A DNA stretch of 64,000 bases, taken from positions 44,555 through 108,554 of the forward strand of contig NZ_JALPTH010000026.1 of the NCBI RefSeq assembly GCF_023218175.1. The letters are read 5' to 3'. The notes beneath the pieces were generated by a model. It was not told where the DNA came from and did no database searches. It saw only the letters and a program-made list of their open reading frames with translations. The position numbers and the translations under genes were made by a program. The DNA comes from Streptomyces lichenis. Its GTDB lineage: Bacteria; Actinomycetota; Actinomycetes; Streptomycetales; Streptomycetaceae. Every line of letters starts with the position of its first letter. Positions within the stretch are counted from its first letter, which is position 1. Of this stretch, positions 28,501 to 36,172 are shown in pieces.

Positions 28501-29272
28501 CGCCCTGGCCGCCTTCCGGGCCGGCGACCCGGCCCTGCCCCCGTACGCCCTGGCCGCCGCGCTCACCAGCTACCCCGAGCCGGTGCTCGCCGCCTTCCAT
28601 GAGCGGCTGACCGCCGACCGGGACGCGGGTGCCGTACTGGAGGTGCTGGCCGCTACCGAGGCCCCGTCGCTGGTCCGGCGCGCCGCCGCGCTGGTCGCCG
28701 CCTACACGACCCGCCATCCCGGCGGCGCCCGGCATACCGCCGCGTACCTCGATCGCTGCCTGGAACGCGGACCGGTCACCCACGCCGTACTCTCCCCGCT
28801 GGCCGGCGGGCTGCTGCGGGAGGGCCCCGCCGAGGTCCGGGCGGCCCTCGCCCGGGTGCTGGCCGCCCCCGGCTCCCCGGCCTCCCTGGTGGCGCGCACC
28901 GAACTGCTGGACGAGCTGCTGGCGGTGGAGGAGCGGCGGGGCCCCGACCCGGACGTCCTGGACGCCCTGCTGGAGACCGCCGCGGCGGGCACCGGGCTGC
29001 GCGCCGAGTCCCGCACCCGGGACCTGGTCCGCCGCACCGGGCTGCTCGGGACACGTACCCCCGAGGGCGGAGACCGACTGCGCGCGCGGCTGGCCGGGCT
29101 CGCCGCCGAACGGCCCGCCTTCGCCGCGCTCACCGCCCGCTGGGCCGCCGCTGACCCGGCGACCTGGCTCCCCCTGCTCGGTTCCGACACCTCACAGCCC
29201 TGCTACCAGCGGTCGGACCTGACACCGATGCTGGCCGAACCGCACCGGCATGGCAGTCTTAGTCCTGCGTAA
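25556..29272 (+). CDS. Large protein: degenerate trypsin-like domain, P-loop NTPase-like domain, helical repeats
   Basis: A 1238-aa protein. Residues about 60-230 resemble a trypsin-type fold (VWIRDPSGRLRGAGF, GTVVTSHQTVDG, AGLALIRTEG, GAPVLDPATGAVLAVLGG). The His of TSHQ is one position out of register with the usual TAAH, the Asp of DLAL is Gly, and the Ser of GxSGGP is Ala. A P-loop GDPGTGRST begins at residue 313, with Arg in place of the usual Lys, and LLVLLDGPEEMP with Asp402 fits a Walker B of STAND-like NTPases. A Gly/Ser linker lies near 520-565, and the last 650 residues are Ala/Leu-rich helices. The N-terminus holds three 12-bp repeats (25607-25642). Family unknown; the start is uncertain because no ribosome site is visible. 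Confidence 0.75.
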   Translation: MERADRRTEPVRNPDRLDDRHDDRLDDRIAGRVPGGAPASTLGDNGRPAGESHLLGDGGPEPVWIRDPSGRLRGAGFAADDHGTVVTSHQTVDGLTRATVQAPDGTAYTADADALVPLPAAGLALIRTEGLGLGPLPIATRTGIPAGTYLRFHADGPRQARVLGPASVTYTATEHFHRIDGVLELAMGTDAGEALRTTHCAGAPVLDPATGAVLAVLGGALHTGGHRAAGFAVPLTHAAAADPHGPLAALLARNAATVPAYGEDLNLAGALQLTATTGAEAPETGLPPVERRHLTRELDAFLASTAAVCALVGDPGTGRSTELAALTARRARGPEPAPTLRLRGADLADGDASLADALARALRQAGRIAACSGAPGDMATATPERVARLARESGRPLLVLLDGPEEMPPGLAHRLPDWTAATAHWLRAHGARLITACRPEHWERAGALYPSGALHRPGRPAPRLPDAVHLGDLSAREAGRARQRYGLPADALAEADAGHPLTLRLLAEVRAALPVGGGGGGRERCGEGAVAGSGGRSGREEGSAAGSTGRPRREEVFAAHLDLSCLRVAVRIAAASRPARRGGEVRRLAARVAGRVHEAARRCLGPGQGGLDRGSFEELFPWSTGWASAVLTEGLLVPAGPGYRFAHEEVADWLQGAHLDLDAALDALVMRGGAEGEGPGVAPVPRDRVGPVVQAMLLLGRVHGPAALDLRLRRLVHALDGLPADPARPRVVDARWWAGRLLGGTLERTPDLRPYLGTLRLLADHLAAAGSAPAAFGPWFWERLPLSGDERADLLRRLLPADAECEDAGEAGAGGTRFLDAAARWLAADPRGVQPLLCRWFGDERPLPAAPGVRERPTVAGAAQSLLHAHRALAPDDLCEALVATAHPRAGDLLAALAEDEPAVLCRAVDRWAHDGARPERRSAAARYALLAAEHATAPADRRLLAYAALALLDRPGDTGLHGPALALLVADPETRPAHLPRALAAFRAGDPALPPYALAAALTSYPEPVLAAFHERLTADRDAGAVLEVLAATEAPSLVRRAAALVAAYTTRHPGGARHTAAYLDRCLERGPVTHAVLSPLAGGLLREGPAEVRAALARVLAAPGSPASLVARTELLDELLAVEERRGPDPDVLDALLETAAAGTGLRAESRTRDLVRRTGLLGTRTPEGGDRLRARLAGLAAERPAFAALTARWAAADPATWLPLLGSDTSQPCYQRSDLTPMLAEPHRHGSLSPA

Positions 29273-29313
29273 TGGTTCATGCCGTACAAGGGTTCGGGCG
29301 AGGAGCGGTCACA

Positions 29314-30258
29314 GTGCAGCGCTGGCACGGCTTGGAGGACATCCCCCAGGACTGGGGGCGCAGCGTCGTCACCATCGGCTCGTACGACGGGGTCCACCGG
29401 GGACACCAGCTGATCATCGGACGGGCGGTGGAGCGGGCCCGTCAGCTCGGCGTCCCCGCCGTCGTCGTCACCTTCGAACCCCACCCCTCCGAGGTGGTGC
29501 GCCCGGGCAGCCACCCCCCGCTGCTCGCCCCGCACCACCGGCGGGCCGAGCTGATGGCCGGTCTCGGCGTGGACGCGGTGCTGGTGCTGCCGTTCACCGC
29601 GGAGTTCTCCCAGCTCTCCCCGGCCGACTTCGTGGTCAAGGTCCTGGTGGACAAGTTGCACGCCCGTGCCGTCATCGAGGGCCCCAACTTCCGCTTCGGG
29701 CACCGGGCCGCGGGCAATGTCGACTTCCTCACCGAGCTGGGCTCCACCTACGACTACGAGGTGGAGGTGGTGGACCTGTTCGTCACCGGTGAGGCGGGTG
29801 GCGGCAAGCCGTTCTCCTCCACCCTGACCCGCCGGCTGGTCGCCGAGGGCGATGTGGCCGGGGCCGCCGAGATCCTGGGCCGCCCGCACCGGGTCGAGGG
29901 GACCGTGGTGCGCGGCGCGCAGCGCGGCCGCGAACTGGGCTACCCCACGGCGAACGTGGACACCCTCCCGCACACCGCGGTCCCGGCCGACGGGGTCTAC
30001 GCCGGGTGGCTGCTGGCCGACGGCGAGCGGATGCCCGCCGCCATCTCCGTCGGCACCAACCCGCAGTTCGACGGCAAGGAGCGCACGGTCGAGGCGTACG
30101 CGATCGACCGGATCGGGCTCGACCTGTACGGCCAGCATGTGGGCATCGACTTCCTGGCCTATGTGCGCGGGCAGTTGAAGTTCTCCTCGATCGAGGAGCT
30201 GCTGGAGGCCATGGCGGTGGACGTGCAGCGCTGCCGCGAACTGATCGCAGAGGCGTAG
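29314..30258 (+). CDS. ribF: Bifunctional riboflavin kinase/FAD synthetase
   Basis: A 314-aa enzyme that phosphorylates riboflavin to FMN and adenylates FMN to FAD. The N-terminal nucleotidyltransferase has GSYDGVHRGHQ (residues 22-32) and EGPNFRFGHRAAGN; the C-terminal riboflavin kinase has RGAQRGRELGYPTANV and DGVYAGW. I chose GTG 29314, which has GAGGAG upstream and gives the usual N-terminus; an ATG at 29272 overlaps the previous stop as TAATG and is the alternative. No FMN riboswitch fits in the short upstream space. Confidence 0.95.
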   Translation: MQRWHGLEDIPQDWGRSVVTIGSYDGVHRGHQLIIGRAVERARQLGVPAVVVTFEPHPSEVVRPGSHPPLLAPHHRRAELMAGLGVDAVLVLPFTAEFSQLSPADFVVKVLVDKLHARAVIEGPNFRFGHRAAGNVDFLTELGSTYDYEVEVVDLFVTGEAGGGKPFSSTLTRRLVAEGDVAGAAEILGRPHRVEGTVVRGAQRGRELGYPTANVDTLPHTAVPADGVYAGWLLADGERMPAAISVGTNPQFDGKERTVEAYAIDRIGLDLYGQHVGIDFLAYVRGQLKFSSIEELLEAMAVDVQRCRELIAEA

Positions 30259-30292
30259 CCCCCGAGGGGTGATGCCCGGCCCATGACACGGA

Positions 30293-30331
30293 CGAGGGTC
30301 CGCACCGGAGTCGAGACGGTGCGGACCCTCG
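30293..30331. terminator. Bidirectional terminator between ribF and the ESX locus
   Basis: Perfect 14-bp arms, CGAGGGTCCGCACC (30293-30306) and complement (30318-30331), with an 11-nt loop, followed by TTCTGTG on the plus strand. It lies between convergent stops. Confidence 0.85.
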
Positions 30332-30353
30332 TTCTGTGTACGGCGGCGGCCGC

Positions 30354-33206
30354 CTACTGCGGGGGCGCCTGCGGCGGTTGCTGCGGCGGCTGCTGGTCCT
30401 GCTGCGGGTACGGCTGCTGCTGGTGCGGCTGCGGCTGGGCGTACGGGCCGGGATAGGGGGCCGGTTGGCCCGGCTGCGGCGGATACGGCTGCCCGGGGTG
30501 GGGCTGCCCCGGCGCCGGCTGGGCCTGGTACGGCTGCCCGGGCGCCGGCGCGCCGGGGTAGGGCTGGCCGGGGTACGGCTGCCCCGGGGCGGGAGCCTGA
30601 CCGGGCACTGGCTGACCCGGCAGCGGGGGAGCCATGTGCGGCGGTACGGAGCCGTGGCCGTCGCCGGTCCAGAGCCCCTGCGCCTGCTGGGCCCGGGCGA
30701 AGTCCTCGGCCACCAGCGCCGAGAGGTTGAAGTACGCCTCACGGGTCTTCGGCCGCATCATGTCGAGGTCCACCTCGGCGCCGGCCGCCAGATGCTCGTC
30801 GAACGGCACCACGACCACCCCGCGGCAGCGGGTCTCGAAGTGCTGCACGATGTCCTCGACCTTGATCATCTTGCCGGTCTCACGGACTCCCGAGATGACC
30901 GTGAGGGAGCGCCGCACCAGGTCCGCGTACCCGTGTGCGGAGAGCCAGTCCAGGGTGGTGGAGGCGCTGGACGCCCCGTCCACCGAGGGGGTGGAGATGA
31001 TGATCAGCTGGTCGGCCAGGTCCAGCACCCCGCGCATGGCGCTGTAGAGCAGACCGGTGCCGGAGTCGGTGAGGATCACCGGGTACTGCTTGCCGAGGAC
31101 GTCGATCGCCCGGCGGTAGTCCTCGTCGTTGAAGGTGGTGGACACCGCGGGGTCCACGTCGTTGGCGATGATCTCCAGGCCGGACGGCGCCTGCGAGGTG
31201 AACCGCCGGATGTCCATGTACGAGTTGAGGTACGGGATCGCCTGCACCAGGTCGCGGATGGTCGCCCCGGTCTCCCGGCGCACCCGGCGGCCGAGCGTGC
31301 CGGCATCCGGGTTGGCGTCGATCGCCAGGATCTTGTCCTGCCGCTCGGTGGCGAGGGTGGCGCCCAGCGCGGTGGTGGTGGTCGTCTTGCCGACACCGCC
31401 CTTGAGGGAGATGACCGCGATCCGGTAGCAGGAGAGCACCGGGGTGCGGATCAGGTCCAGCTTGCGCTGCCGCTCCGCCTCCTCCTTCTTGCCGCCCAGC
31501 TTGAACCGGGACGAGGGCGTGCGGCTGGACTTGGCCTTCTGCTTGGCGTTGCGCAGCAGCCGGTCGGAGGAGAGCTCCACGGCGGCCGTGTAGCCCAGCG
31601 GTGCGCCCGGCACCGAGCGCTCACGCTGGTCATGGGCGACCGACGTGGGCCACGCCGCCCCGGCCCTCGGGTCGACCGGGGGAGTGGGGCCGGCCGGAGC
31701 CTGGGGGTGGGGCTGAGCCTGGGGCTGGTCGGGGTGGTGCCCGCCGGGCTGCGGACTAGCGGGGTGGTACCCGTCCGGCTGCGGACCGCCGGGGGGCGGG
31801 AAGCCGTAGCCGCCGGGCTGCTGGGCCTGCCCGGGCTGGGGGGTACCGGGGTGCGGGAAGCCGTAGCCTCCGGCCTCCGGCTGCGGGAAGCCGTACCCGC
31901 CCTGCGGCTGCGGCTGCGCCGGGGGCTGTGGGTGCGCCGAGGGCTGGGCCTGCGGCGGGATGGGCATGGGCGGCTGTGCCGGGGTCGGCTGCTGGGTCGG
32001 GGCCGGGGCATGGTGCTGTGGCGGGGTGGGCTGTGGGGGCGCGGCCGGGTGCGGGAAGCCGGGCACGGCCGGTGCCTGCGGCGGGACCGCGCCCGTGGGG
32101 CCGGGCGGTACGGGCTGGGTCGGCCAGGGCTGGCCGGGGCCGGGGTGACCCGGCTGAGCGGGTTGGCCCGGCTGTTCGGGGCCCGGGAAGCCGTAGCCGC
32201 TCTGCGGGGCGCCGGGCGCGGGCCGCGGAGGCGCAGCCGGCGGCCAACCCGCCCCGTGCGGCGGCGCCGGAACCGGGCCGCCCGCGGGGGCGGGACCGGC
32301 TTGGCCGCCGTGCGGCGGCCACTGCGGGGCGTCGGCCGGGGTGGCGGGCTGGTACGCGGGAGGCAGCGGCGGCAGCATCTGCCCGGGCGCCCCGGGTACG
32401 GGTCCGCCAGGTACGGGTGCTTCCGGTACGGGCGGGGCGACGGGCTGCTGGGGCGGGGCCTGCTGCGCTACGGGGTCGCCGGGCACCGCGCCACCGGCCG
32501 CCGCCTCGCGCTCGGCGGCCTCCGCCATCTCGCGCTTCAGCGCGGCGGGGGAGAAGCGCATGGTGGCACCGCTCTCCACATCCCCCGCCCCGAAGGGGTC
32601 GTCGACCACAGCGGGCGGCGACGGGGGAACGGGCGCCGACGGAGCGGACTGCGACGGCGTCGCGGCGACCGGACCACCGGCCCCGGCCGTCTCGGCGACC
32701 GAGGGGTCCGCAGGCTCACCGGGAGCGGGCGTCGCCGAGGGGGCGACTCCCGCCGGCTCCTCGGCGCTCTCCGGCGCCGGGCCGCTCTCGTCCTCGGCGG
32801 CGGGAGCCACGGCGGGCGGTGCGTCGCTCTCCGGCGCCGCCCCGGCGTCGGCCACCGCAACGGCGTCCGTGCCCGCTCCCGTACCCGTCCCCGTATCAGA
32901 TCCCTGATCCGGGCCGGTGTCGGCACCCGCCGACGGCTGCTGCTCATCGGCGGCCGGTGCGCTCGCGGCCGGGGAGGCCGGCGGGGTGGCGGGCGCTGCC
33001 GGGAGGCCCTGCTCGGGTGCCGGCGGCGCCGGTGCCTCGTCCGCCGGTGTCCCGCCGGCCCGCGCGGACTCGCCCGCGTTCTGCGTGTACCAGGCGGGCG
33101 GGGTGTAGTCGATGGTGAACTCACCCGTCACCTCGACGGGTTCCGCGTCGGACTCGTCGACGGGAAGGTTCCAGTTCCCGTGGATGTCGTCGCGATCGCC
33201 GTTCAC
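30354..33206 (-). CDS. ESX-associated MinD/ParA-like ATPase with long proline-rich regions (EspI-like)
   Basis: A 950-aa protein. Residues about 60-575 are Pro/Gly/Ala-rich and disordered, with repeated GYGFP and PGQP units. A deviant-Walker ATPase follows (ISLKGGVGKTTTT near residue 600, LAIDANPDAGTLGRRV, ILTDSGTGLLYSAM), then a second proline-rich tail of PGQPYPGQPYP repeats (about the last 100 residues). This domain order is that of EspI in mycobacterial ESX-1 loci. The GTG at 33206 is preceded by the strong site AGGAGGCAAA. It is the last gene of the leftmost minus-strand block. Confidence 0.85.
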   Translation of the reverse strand: MNGDRDDIHGNWNLPVDESDAEPVEVTGEFTIDYTPPAWYTQNAGESARAGGTPADEAPAPPAPEQGLPAAPATPPASPAASAPAADEQQPSAGADTGPDQGSDTGTGTGAGTDAVAVADAGAAPESDAPPAVAPAAEDESGPAPESAEEPAGVAPSATPAPGEPADPSVAETAGAGGPVAATPSQSAPSAPVPPSPPAVVDDPFGAGDVESGATMRFSPAALKREMAEAAEREAAAGGAVPGDPVAQQAPPQQPVAPPVPEAPVPGGPVPGAPGQMLPPLPPAYQPATPADAPQWPPHGGQAGPAPAGGPVPAPPHGAGWPPAAPPRPAPGAPQSGYGFPGPEQPGQPAQPGHPGPGQPWPTQPVPPGPTGAVPPQAPAVPGFPHPAAPPQPTPPQHHAPAPTQQPTPAQPPMPIPPQAQPSAHPQPPAQPQPQGGYGFPQPEAGGYGFPHPGTPQPGQAQQPGGYGFPPPGGPQPDGYHPASPQPGGHHPDQPQAQPHPQAPAGPTPPVDPRAGAAWPTSVAHDQRERSVPGAPLGYTAAVELSSDRLLRNAKQKAKSSRTPSSRFKLGGKKEEAERQRKLDLIRTPVLSCYRIAVISLKGGVGKTTTTTALGATLATERQDKILAIDANPDAGTLGRRVRRETGATIRDLVQAIPYLNSYMDIRRFTSQAPSGLEIIANDVDPAVSTTFNDEDYRRAIDVLGKQYPVILTDSGTGLLYSAMRGVLDLADQLIIISTPSVDGASSASTTLDWLSAHGYADLVRRSLTVISGVRETGKMIKVEDIVQHFETRCRGVVVVPFDEHLAAGAEVDLDMMRPKTREAYFNLSALVAEDFARAQQAQGLWTGDGHGSVPPHMAPPLPGQPVPGQAPAPGQPYPGQPYPGAPAPGQPYQAQPAPGQPHPGQPYPPQPGQPAPYPGPYAQPQPHQQQPYPQQDQQPPQQPPQAPPQ

Positions 33207-33380
33207 TTTGCCTCCTGGTGTGGTCGAGCGCCCTCGTCTTGGCGGGCGGGGGTGATCGACTGGCCGTCGATGGGTCCCGGCTCTGCGAACCACCCTAAAC
33301 GTCAGCCGAGCCCGACCGGCAGCCCCGTCCCCGGCCCCTGCCGACGACCGTCTACCCGGCCCGGCGGCCCGCCATCGGTC

Positions 33381-33416
33381 CCGACCGGGCGCCCGTCATC
33401 TCGGACGCCCGGCCGG
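33381..33416 (-). terminator. Hairpin between the DUF397 gene and the EspI-like gene
   Basis: CCGACCGGGCG (33381-33391) pairs with 33406-33416 with one mismatch. It lies in a 250-bp gap on the minus-strand transcript and may separate the two genes. Confidence 0.4.
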
Positions 33417-33456
33417 GCCGGACGTCCGTCGCCTCAGGCACCACCTCGGGCGCCCG

Positions 33457-33690
33457 TCACATCAGGTCGAACTCGCCGTCCCGCGCGCCCAGGACGAAGG
33501 CGCGCCACTCCGCCTCGGTGTACCGCAGCACGGTGTCCGGGTCCAGGGACGAACGCATCGCGACCGCGCCCCCCGGCAGATACGCGATCTCGACCCGCTC
33601 CTCGTCCGGGCTGGTGCCCGGGGCGCCGTGCCATTCGACATCGGAGATGTCCAGGGCGTACAGCTCGTCCTTCTCCTGTGCGCTGCCCAT
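33457..33690 (-). CDS. DUF397-domain small protein
   Basis: A 77-aa protein matching DUF397: YALDISDVEWHGAPGTSPDE, then VEIAYLPGGAVAMRSSLDPD and RYTEAEWRAFVLGARDGEFD. The last motif (TxxEWxAFxxGxxxGEFD) is the family hallmark. In streptomycetes DUF397 proteins usually neighbour an XRE-type regulator and modulate it; no such partner lies here. ATG 33690 is chosen for its GGAGGAAAGGGGG site; the longer frame upstream is Arg/Pro noise. A regulatory role within the ESX locus is inference. Confidence 0.85.
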   Translation of the reverse strand: MGSAQEKDELYALDISDVEWHGAPGTSPDEERVEIAYLPGGAVAMRSSLDPDTVLRYTEAEWRAFVLGARDGEFDLM

Positions 33691-33830
33691 CGCGGGCCCC
33701 CTTTCCTCCGGGCGGTGCGGTGTGCCGGCGGGTGGTGCACCCTCCCCGGTGGCGCGTCCCCGCCCGGGCTCCGTGCCACCTGAAGCATCCCGCAGCATCC
33801 TAGGGGAGCCGAGGGGGCCGCCGGGCCGGG

Positions 33831-34571
33831 TCAGTCCATCCGCCGGGGCAGCCCGAGCAGGCCGGACTCGGCGTCCGTGGGCGCGGTCATCACCCAGCTC
33901 CGCTCGGCTCCCGAGCACCAGAGGGTGACACCGTCGGCCAGCGTGGGCAGCGCGTCGACCTCCACCTGGGTCAACCCCATTACGCGACCGATGAGTTCAC
34001 TCTCCTCCGGGGAGACCCGCTGGACGCCCACCAGGGACGCCGACCGCATCAGCCGCGGGGCGACCGGGCTGAGGTAGGGCAGCAGGGTCAGCACCGACTG
34101 CCAGGGCGAGGCCACCACCCGGCCACGCGGCGGCCGCATACCGCAGTCGCGCACGATGACCGCCGGGCTGCTCACCGAGGCGCCCATGGGCGGCACCCGC
34201 CCGACATCGTGCACGGTCACACAGGGCACCCCGGCGCCCGCCGTCTGCGCCAGCGCGGTCCACTCCCGTGCGCGGCCGGTCTCCACGGAGACCCGGGCGC
34301 CCGTCCCCGCCGCGCGCAGGGCGATCACCTGGGCCGTCCACAGACCGCCGATCAGCAGCACCTCGTACGCGGTGGCCCGGTGGAAGCCCACCATCTGCGG
34401 GCGGCCCTGGGCGTCGTCCCCCACCACCACCCCGTCGTCCCCCACCGGCAGTGCCAGCGCGCCGAGTTGGCCGGCGGCCAGGAAGTGGCCCGGGTACCGG
34501 GGCCCGAACATCCCCCGCAGCCCCCTGGCCCCCCTCCCCATGGCCGTCCCCGTCCCGACCCCGGTCCTCAT
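33831..34571 (-). CDS. ESX-locus protein of unknown function
   Basis: A 246-aa protein I do not recognise. It has an alternating strand/helix pattern (QMVGFHRATAYEVLLIGGLW, GARVSVETGRAREWTALAQT, SPAVIVRDCGMRPP, WQSVLTLLPYLSP) without a signal peptide, a P-loop or a clear membrane helix. Its ATG overlaps the stop of the EccE gene (ATGA), so it is translationally coupled to a core secretion component and likely works with it. The first 20 residues are Gly/Arg-rich, and an internal start at Met12 or Met21 is possible. The position between EccE and EspI-like genes suggests a cytosolic accessory factor. Confidence 0.7.
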   Translation of the reverse strand: MRTGVGTGTAMGRGARGLRGMFGPRYPGHFLAAGQLGALALPVGDDGVVVGDDAQGRPQMVGFHRATAYEVLLIGGLWTAQVIALRAAGTGARVSVETGRAREWTALAQTAGAGVPCVTVHDVGRVPPMGASVSSPAVIVRDCGMRPPRGRVVASPWQSVLTLLPYLSPVAPRLMRSASLVGVQRVSPEESELIGRVMGLTQVEVDALPTLADGVTLWCSGAERSWVMTAPTDAESGLLGLPRRMD

Positions 34572-35917
34572 CGCGCGCCTCCCAGCGGCAGCGTCGCCAG
34601 CACGCCGGGCAACTGCTCCCGGTCCAGGCGGAGCAGGCCCACCCGCTCGGAGCGGCCCGCCTCCTCCAAGGCCCGCCGTGCGCTGACCAGTTCGCTGTCG
34701 GAGCCACCGGTGACCCGGAGGTGGCAGGCCAGCTCCACCGTCCCCTGGCGCGCTCCCCGCCGCAGCGTCACCGACAGCGTGGTGGCGAAGGCGGGGACGG
34801 CGGTGAGCCGGGAGACCAGGGCGGGCAGCGGTACCGCGGCGCGGCCCAGCCGGGGCCAGCGCCCCACGGCATAGGTGGTGTGCCAGCGGTCGTCACACCG
34901 CCACACCCGCGCGGTCTCCGCCGTCCTGCGGGCCCCGCCGGCTTCCGTGTGCCCGGAGCGCCCGGCCAGACGCGGACTGGCACAAGCCGCCATGGCGAGC
35001 GCCGAGTTGGCCTCCTCCTGGTCCAGGACGACGGCCTGGAAACCGGTCCCCGACAGCCGGCTGGCGACATGGTCGGCGAGGCGGACCAGGCAGCGCTGGG
35101 CACCCTCCACACCGCCGCCCCGGGCGGCGACCGCCTCCCGGCAGAGCTCCGGGTCGAGCTTGACGGCCACCCAGGTCACCCGCAGCGCCGGAGCGCTCGT
35201 CTCCTTGCTCCGCTGGAGCGCGGCGTACGACACCCGGGCCACCGACTGCTGGGGAAGATGGGGCGCGGGCGCCGGACGAACCTGCTGGACCAGCTGGACC
35301 GACTCCGGCCGGATGTCGTCCACGTCCAGCGCGCCGCCCAGCACCGAGAGGGGCAGGGCGCGGGAGCCCGAGGCGGGGCGCAGCGACCGGCCGCCCGCCT
35401 CGACCCGTACCACCGCGGTGAGGAAGGTGCCGTCCCCGAGCATGCCGACCGTGCGCCGCTCCCGGTCCACGTAGGGGTACGGGCGCAGCCCCGGCAGGCC
35501 CTCCGCGACCACGGCCAGCGCGGGGTCGGTGTCCGGAGCCGCCGGGCGGGCGGCGCGCCGGCGGGCCCGGAGCGCGAGCGTCGCAGTCAGCCAGTCCTGG
35601 ACGGGCCGGCCGCGGCGGCGCAGTACGGCGAGGAGGACGAGCAGCACGGCCACCGCACCCGCCGCGACCAGCAGCGGCGTACCGCCGGCCACCAGGGCCA
35701 CCGCGACCAGCAGCAGGGCGAGTTCGACCAGGACCAGCTGCCGCAGCTCCACCGGTCCGATCCGGCCGGCGGCCGAGAGCGGGCGGAGTGCGACGGACGC
35801 CGGGGTGCCGCCCGGGGCGGGCACCGCGGACCGGGCCTCGCGCCGCCGTCCCCGGACACGGCCCGGGGCCGGTCCACCGCCGGTGTGCCGCTCGCGCGTG
35901 CGCGTCCCCGTACCCAT
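34568..35917 (-). CDS. eccE: Type VII secretion protein EccE
   Basis: A 449-aa ESX membrane component. Two N-terminal transmembrane helices (LVLVELALLLVAVALVAGG and LLVAAGAVAVLLVLLAVL) are followed by a soluble domain of about 350 residues with YVDRERRTVGMLGDGTFLTA and LRVTWVAVKLDPELC, which fits EccE. I chose ATG 35917; an in-frame ATG at 36043 would add 42 Arg/Thr-rich residues and is not excluded. It begins the leftmost minus-strand block and diverges from eccB. Confidence 0.82.
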   Translation of the reverse strand: MGTGTRTRERHTGGGPAPGRVRGRRREARSAVPAPGGTPASVALRPLSAAGRIGPVELRQLVLVELALLLVAVALVAGGTPLLVAAGAVAVLLVLLAVLRRRGRPVQDWLTATLALRARRRAARPAAPDTDPALAVVAEGLPGLRPYPYVDRERRTVGMLGDGTFLTAVVRVEAGGRSLRPASGSRALPLSVLGGALDVDDIRPESVQLVQQVRPAPAPHLPQQSVARVSYAALQRSKETSAPALRVTWVAVKLDPELCREAVAARGGGVEGAQRCLVRLADHVASRLSGTGFQAVVLDQEEANSALAMAACASPRLAGRSGHTEAGGARRTAETARVWRCDDRWHTTYAVGRWPRLGRAAVPLPALVSRLTAVPAFATTLSVTLRRGARQGTVELACHLRVTGGSDSELVSARRALEEAGRSERVGLLRLDREQLPGVLATLPLGGAR

Positions 35918-36172
35918 ATCGCCGCGTCTGCCCCTGTCTGTCCTTGGTGCGCGTCCGTCCGTGGCGCACGGCCCGCGTGTTCGCTCGCGAAGTGTGCCGG
36001 TCCGCCCGGTCGTTGTCCCTGCCGGCCCCGCCCGGGCGCTCATCGGCCGATCACCCTACCTGAGCGCGGCCCCCGTCCGGCGGCAGGCATAGTAGGGGCG
36101 GCACGGCGGCGCCCCAGGCCCACGGGGAGCCCCGGGGAGCCCGGGGAGAGGGACAAGGAGCACAGGGACCGG

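Noticed and set aside
29314..30258. FMN riboswitch before ribF
   Set aside because: Only 41 bp separate the upstream gene from the start, and no conserved riboswitch helices are visible.
34268..36172. Upstream extension of the eccB frame
   Set aside because: Arg/Pro-rich antisense of eccE; the ribosome site and homology place the start at 36173.
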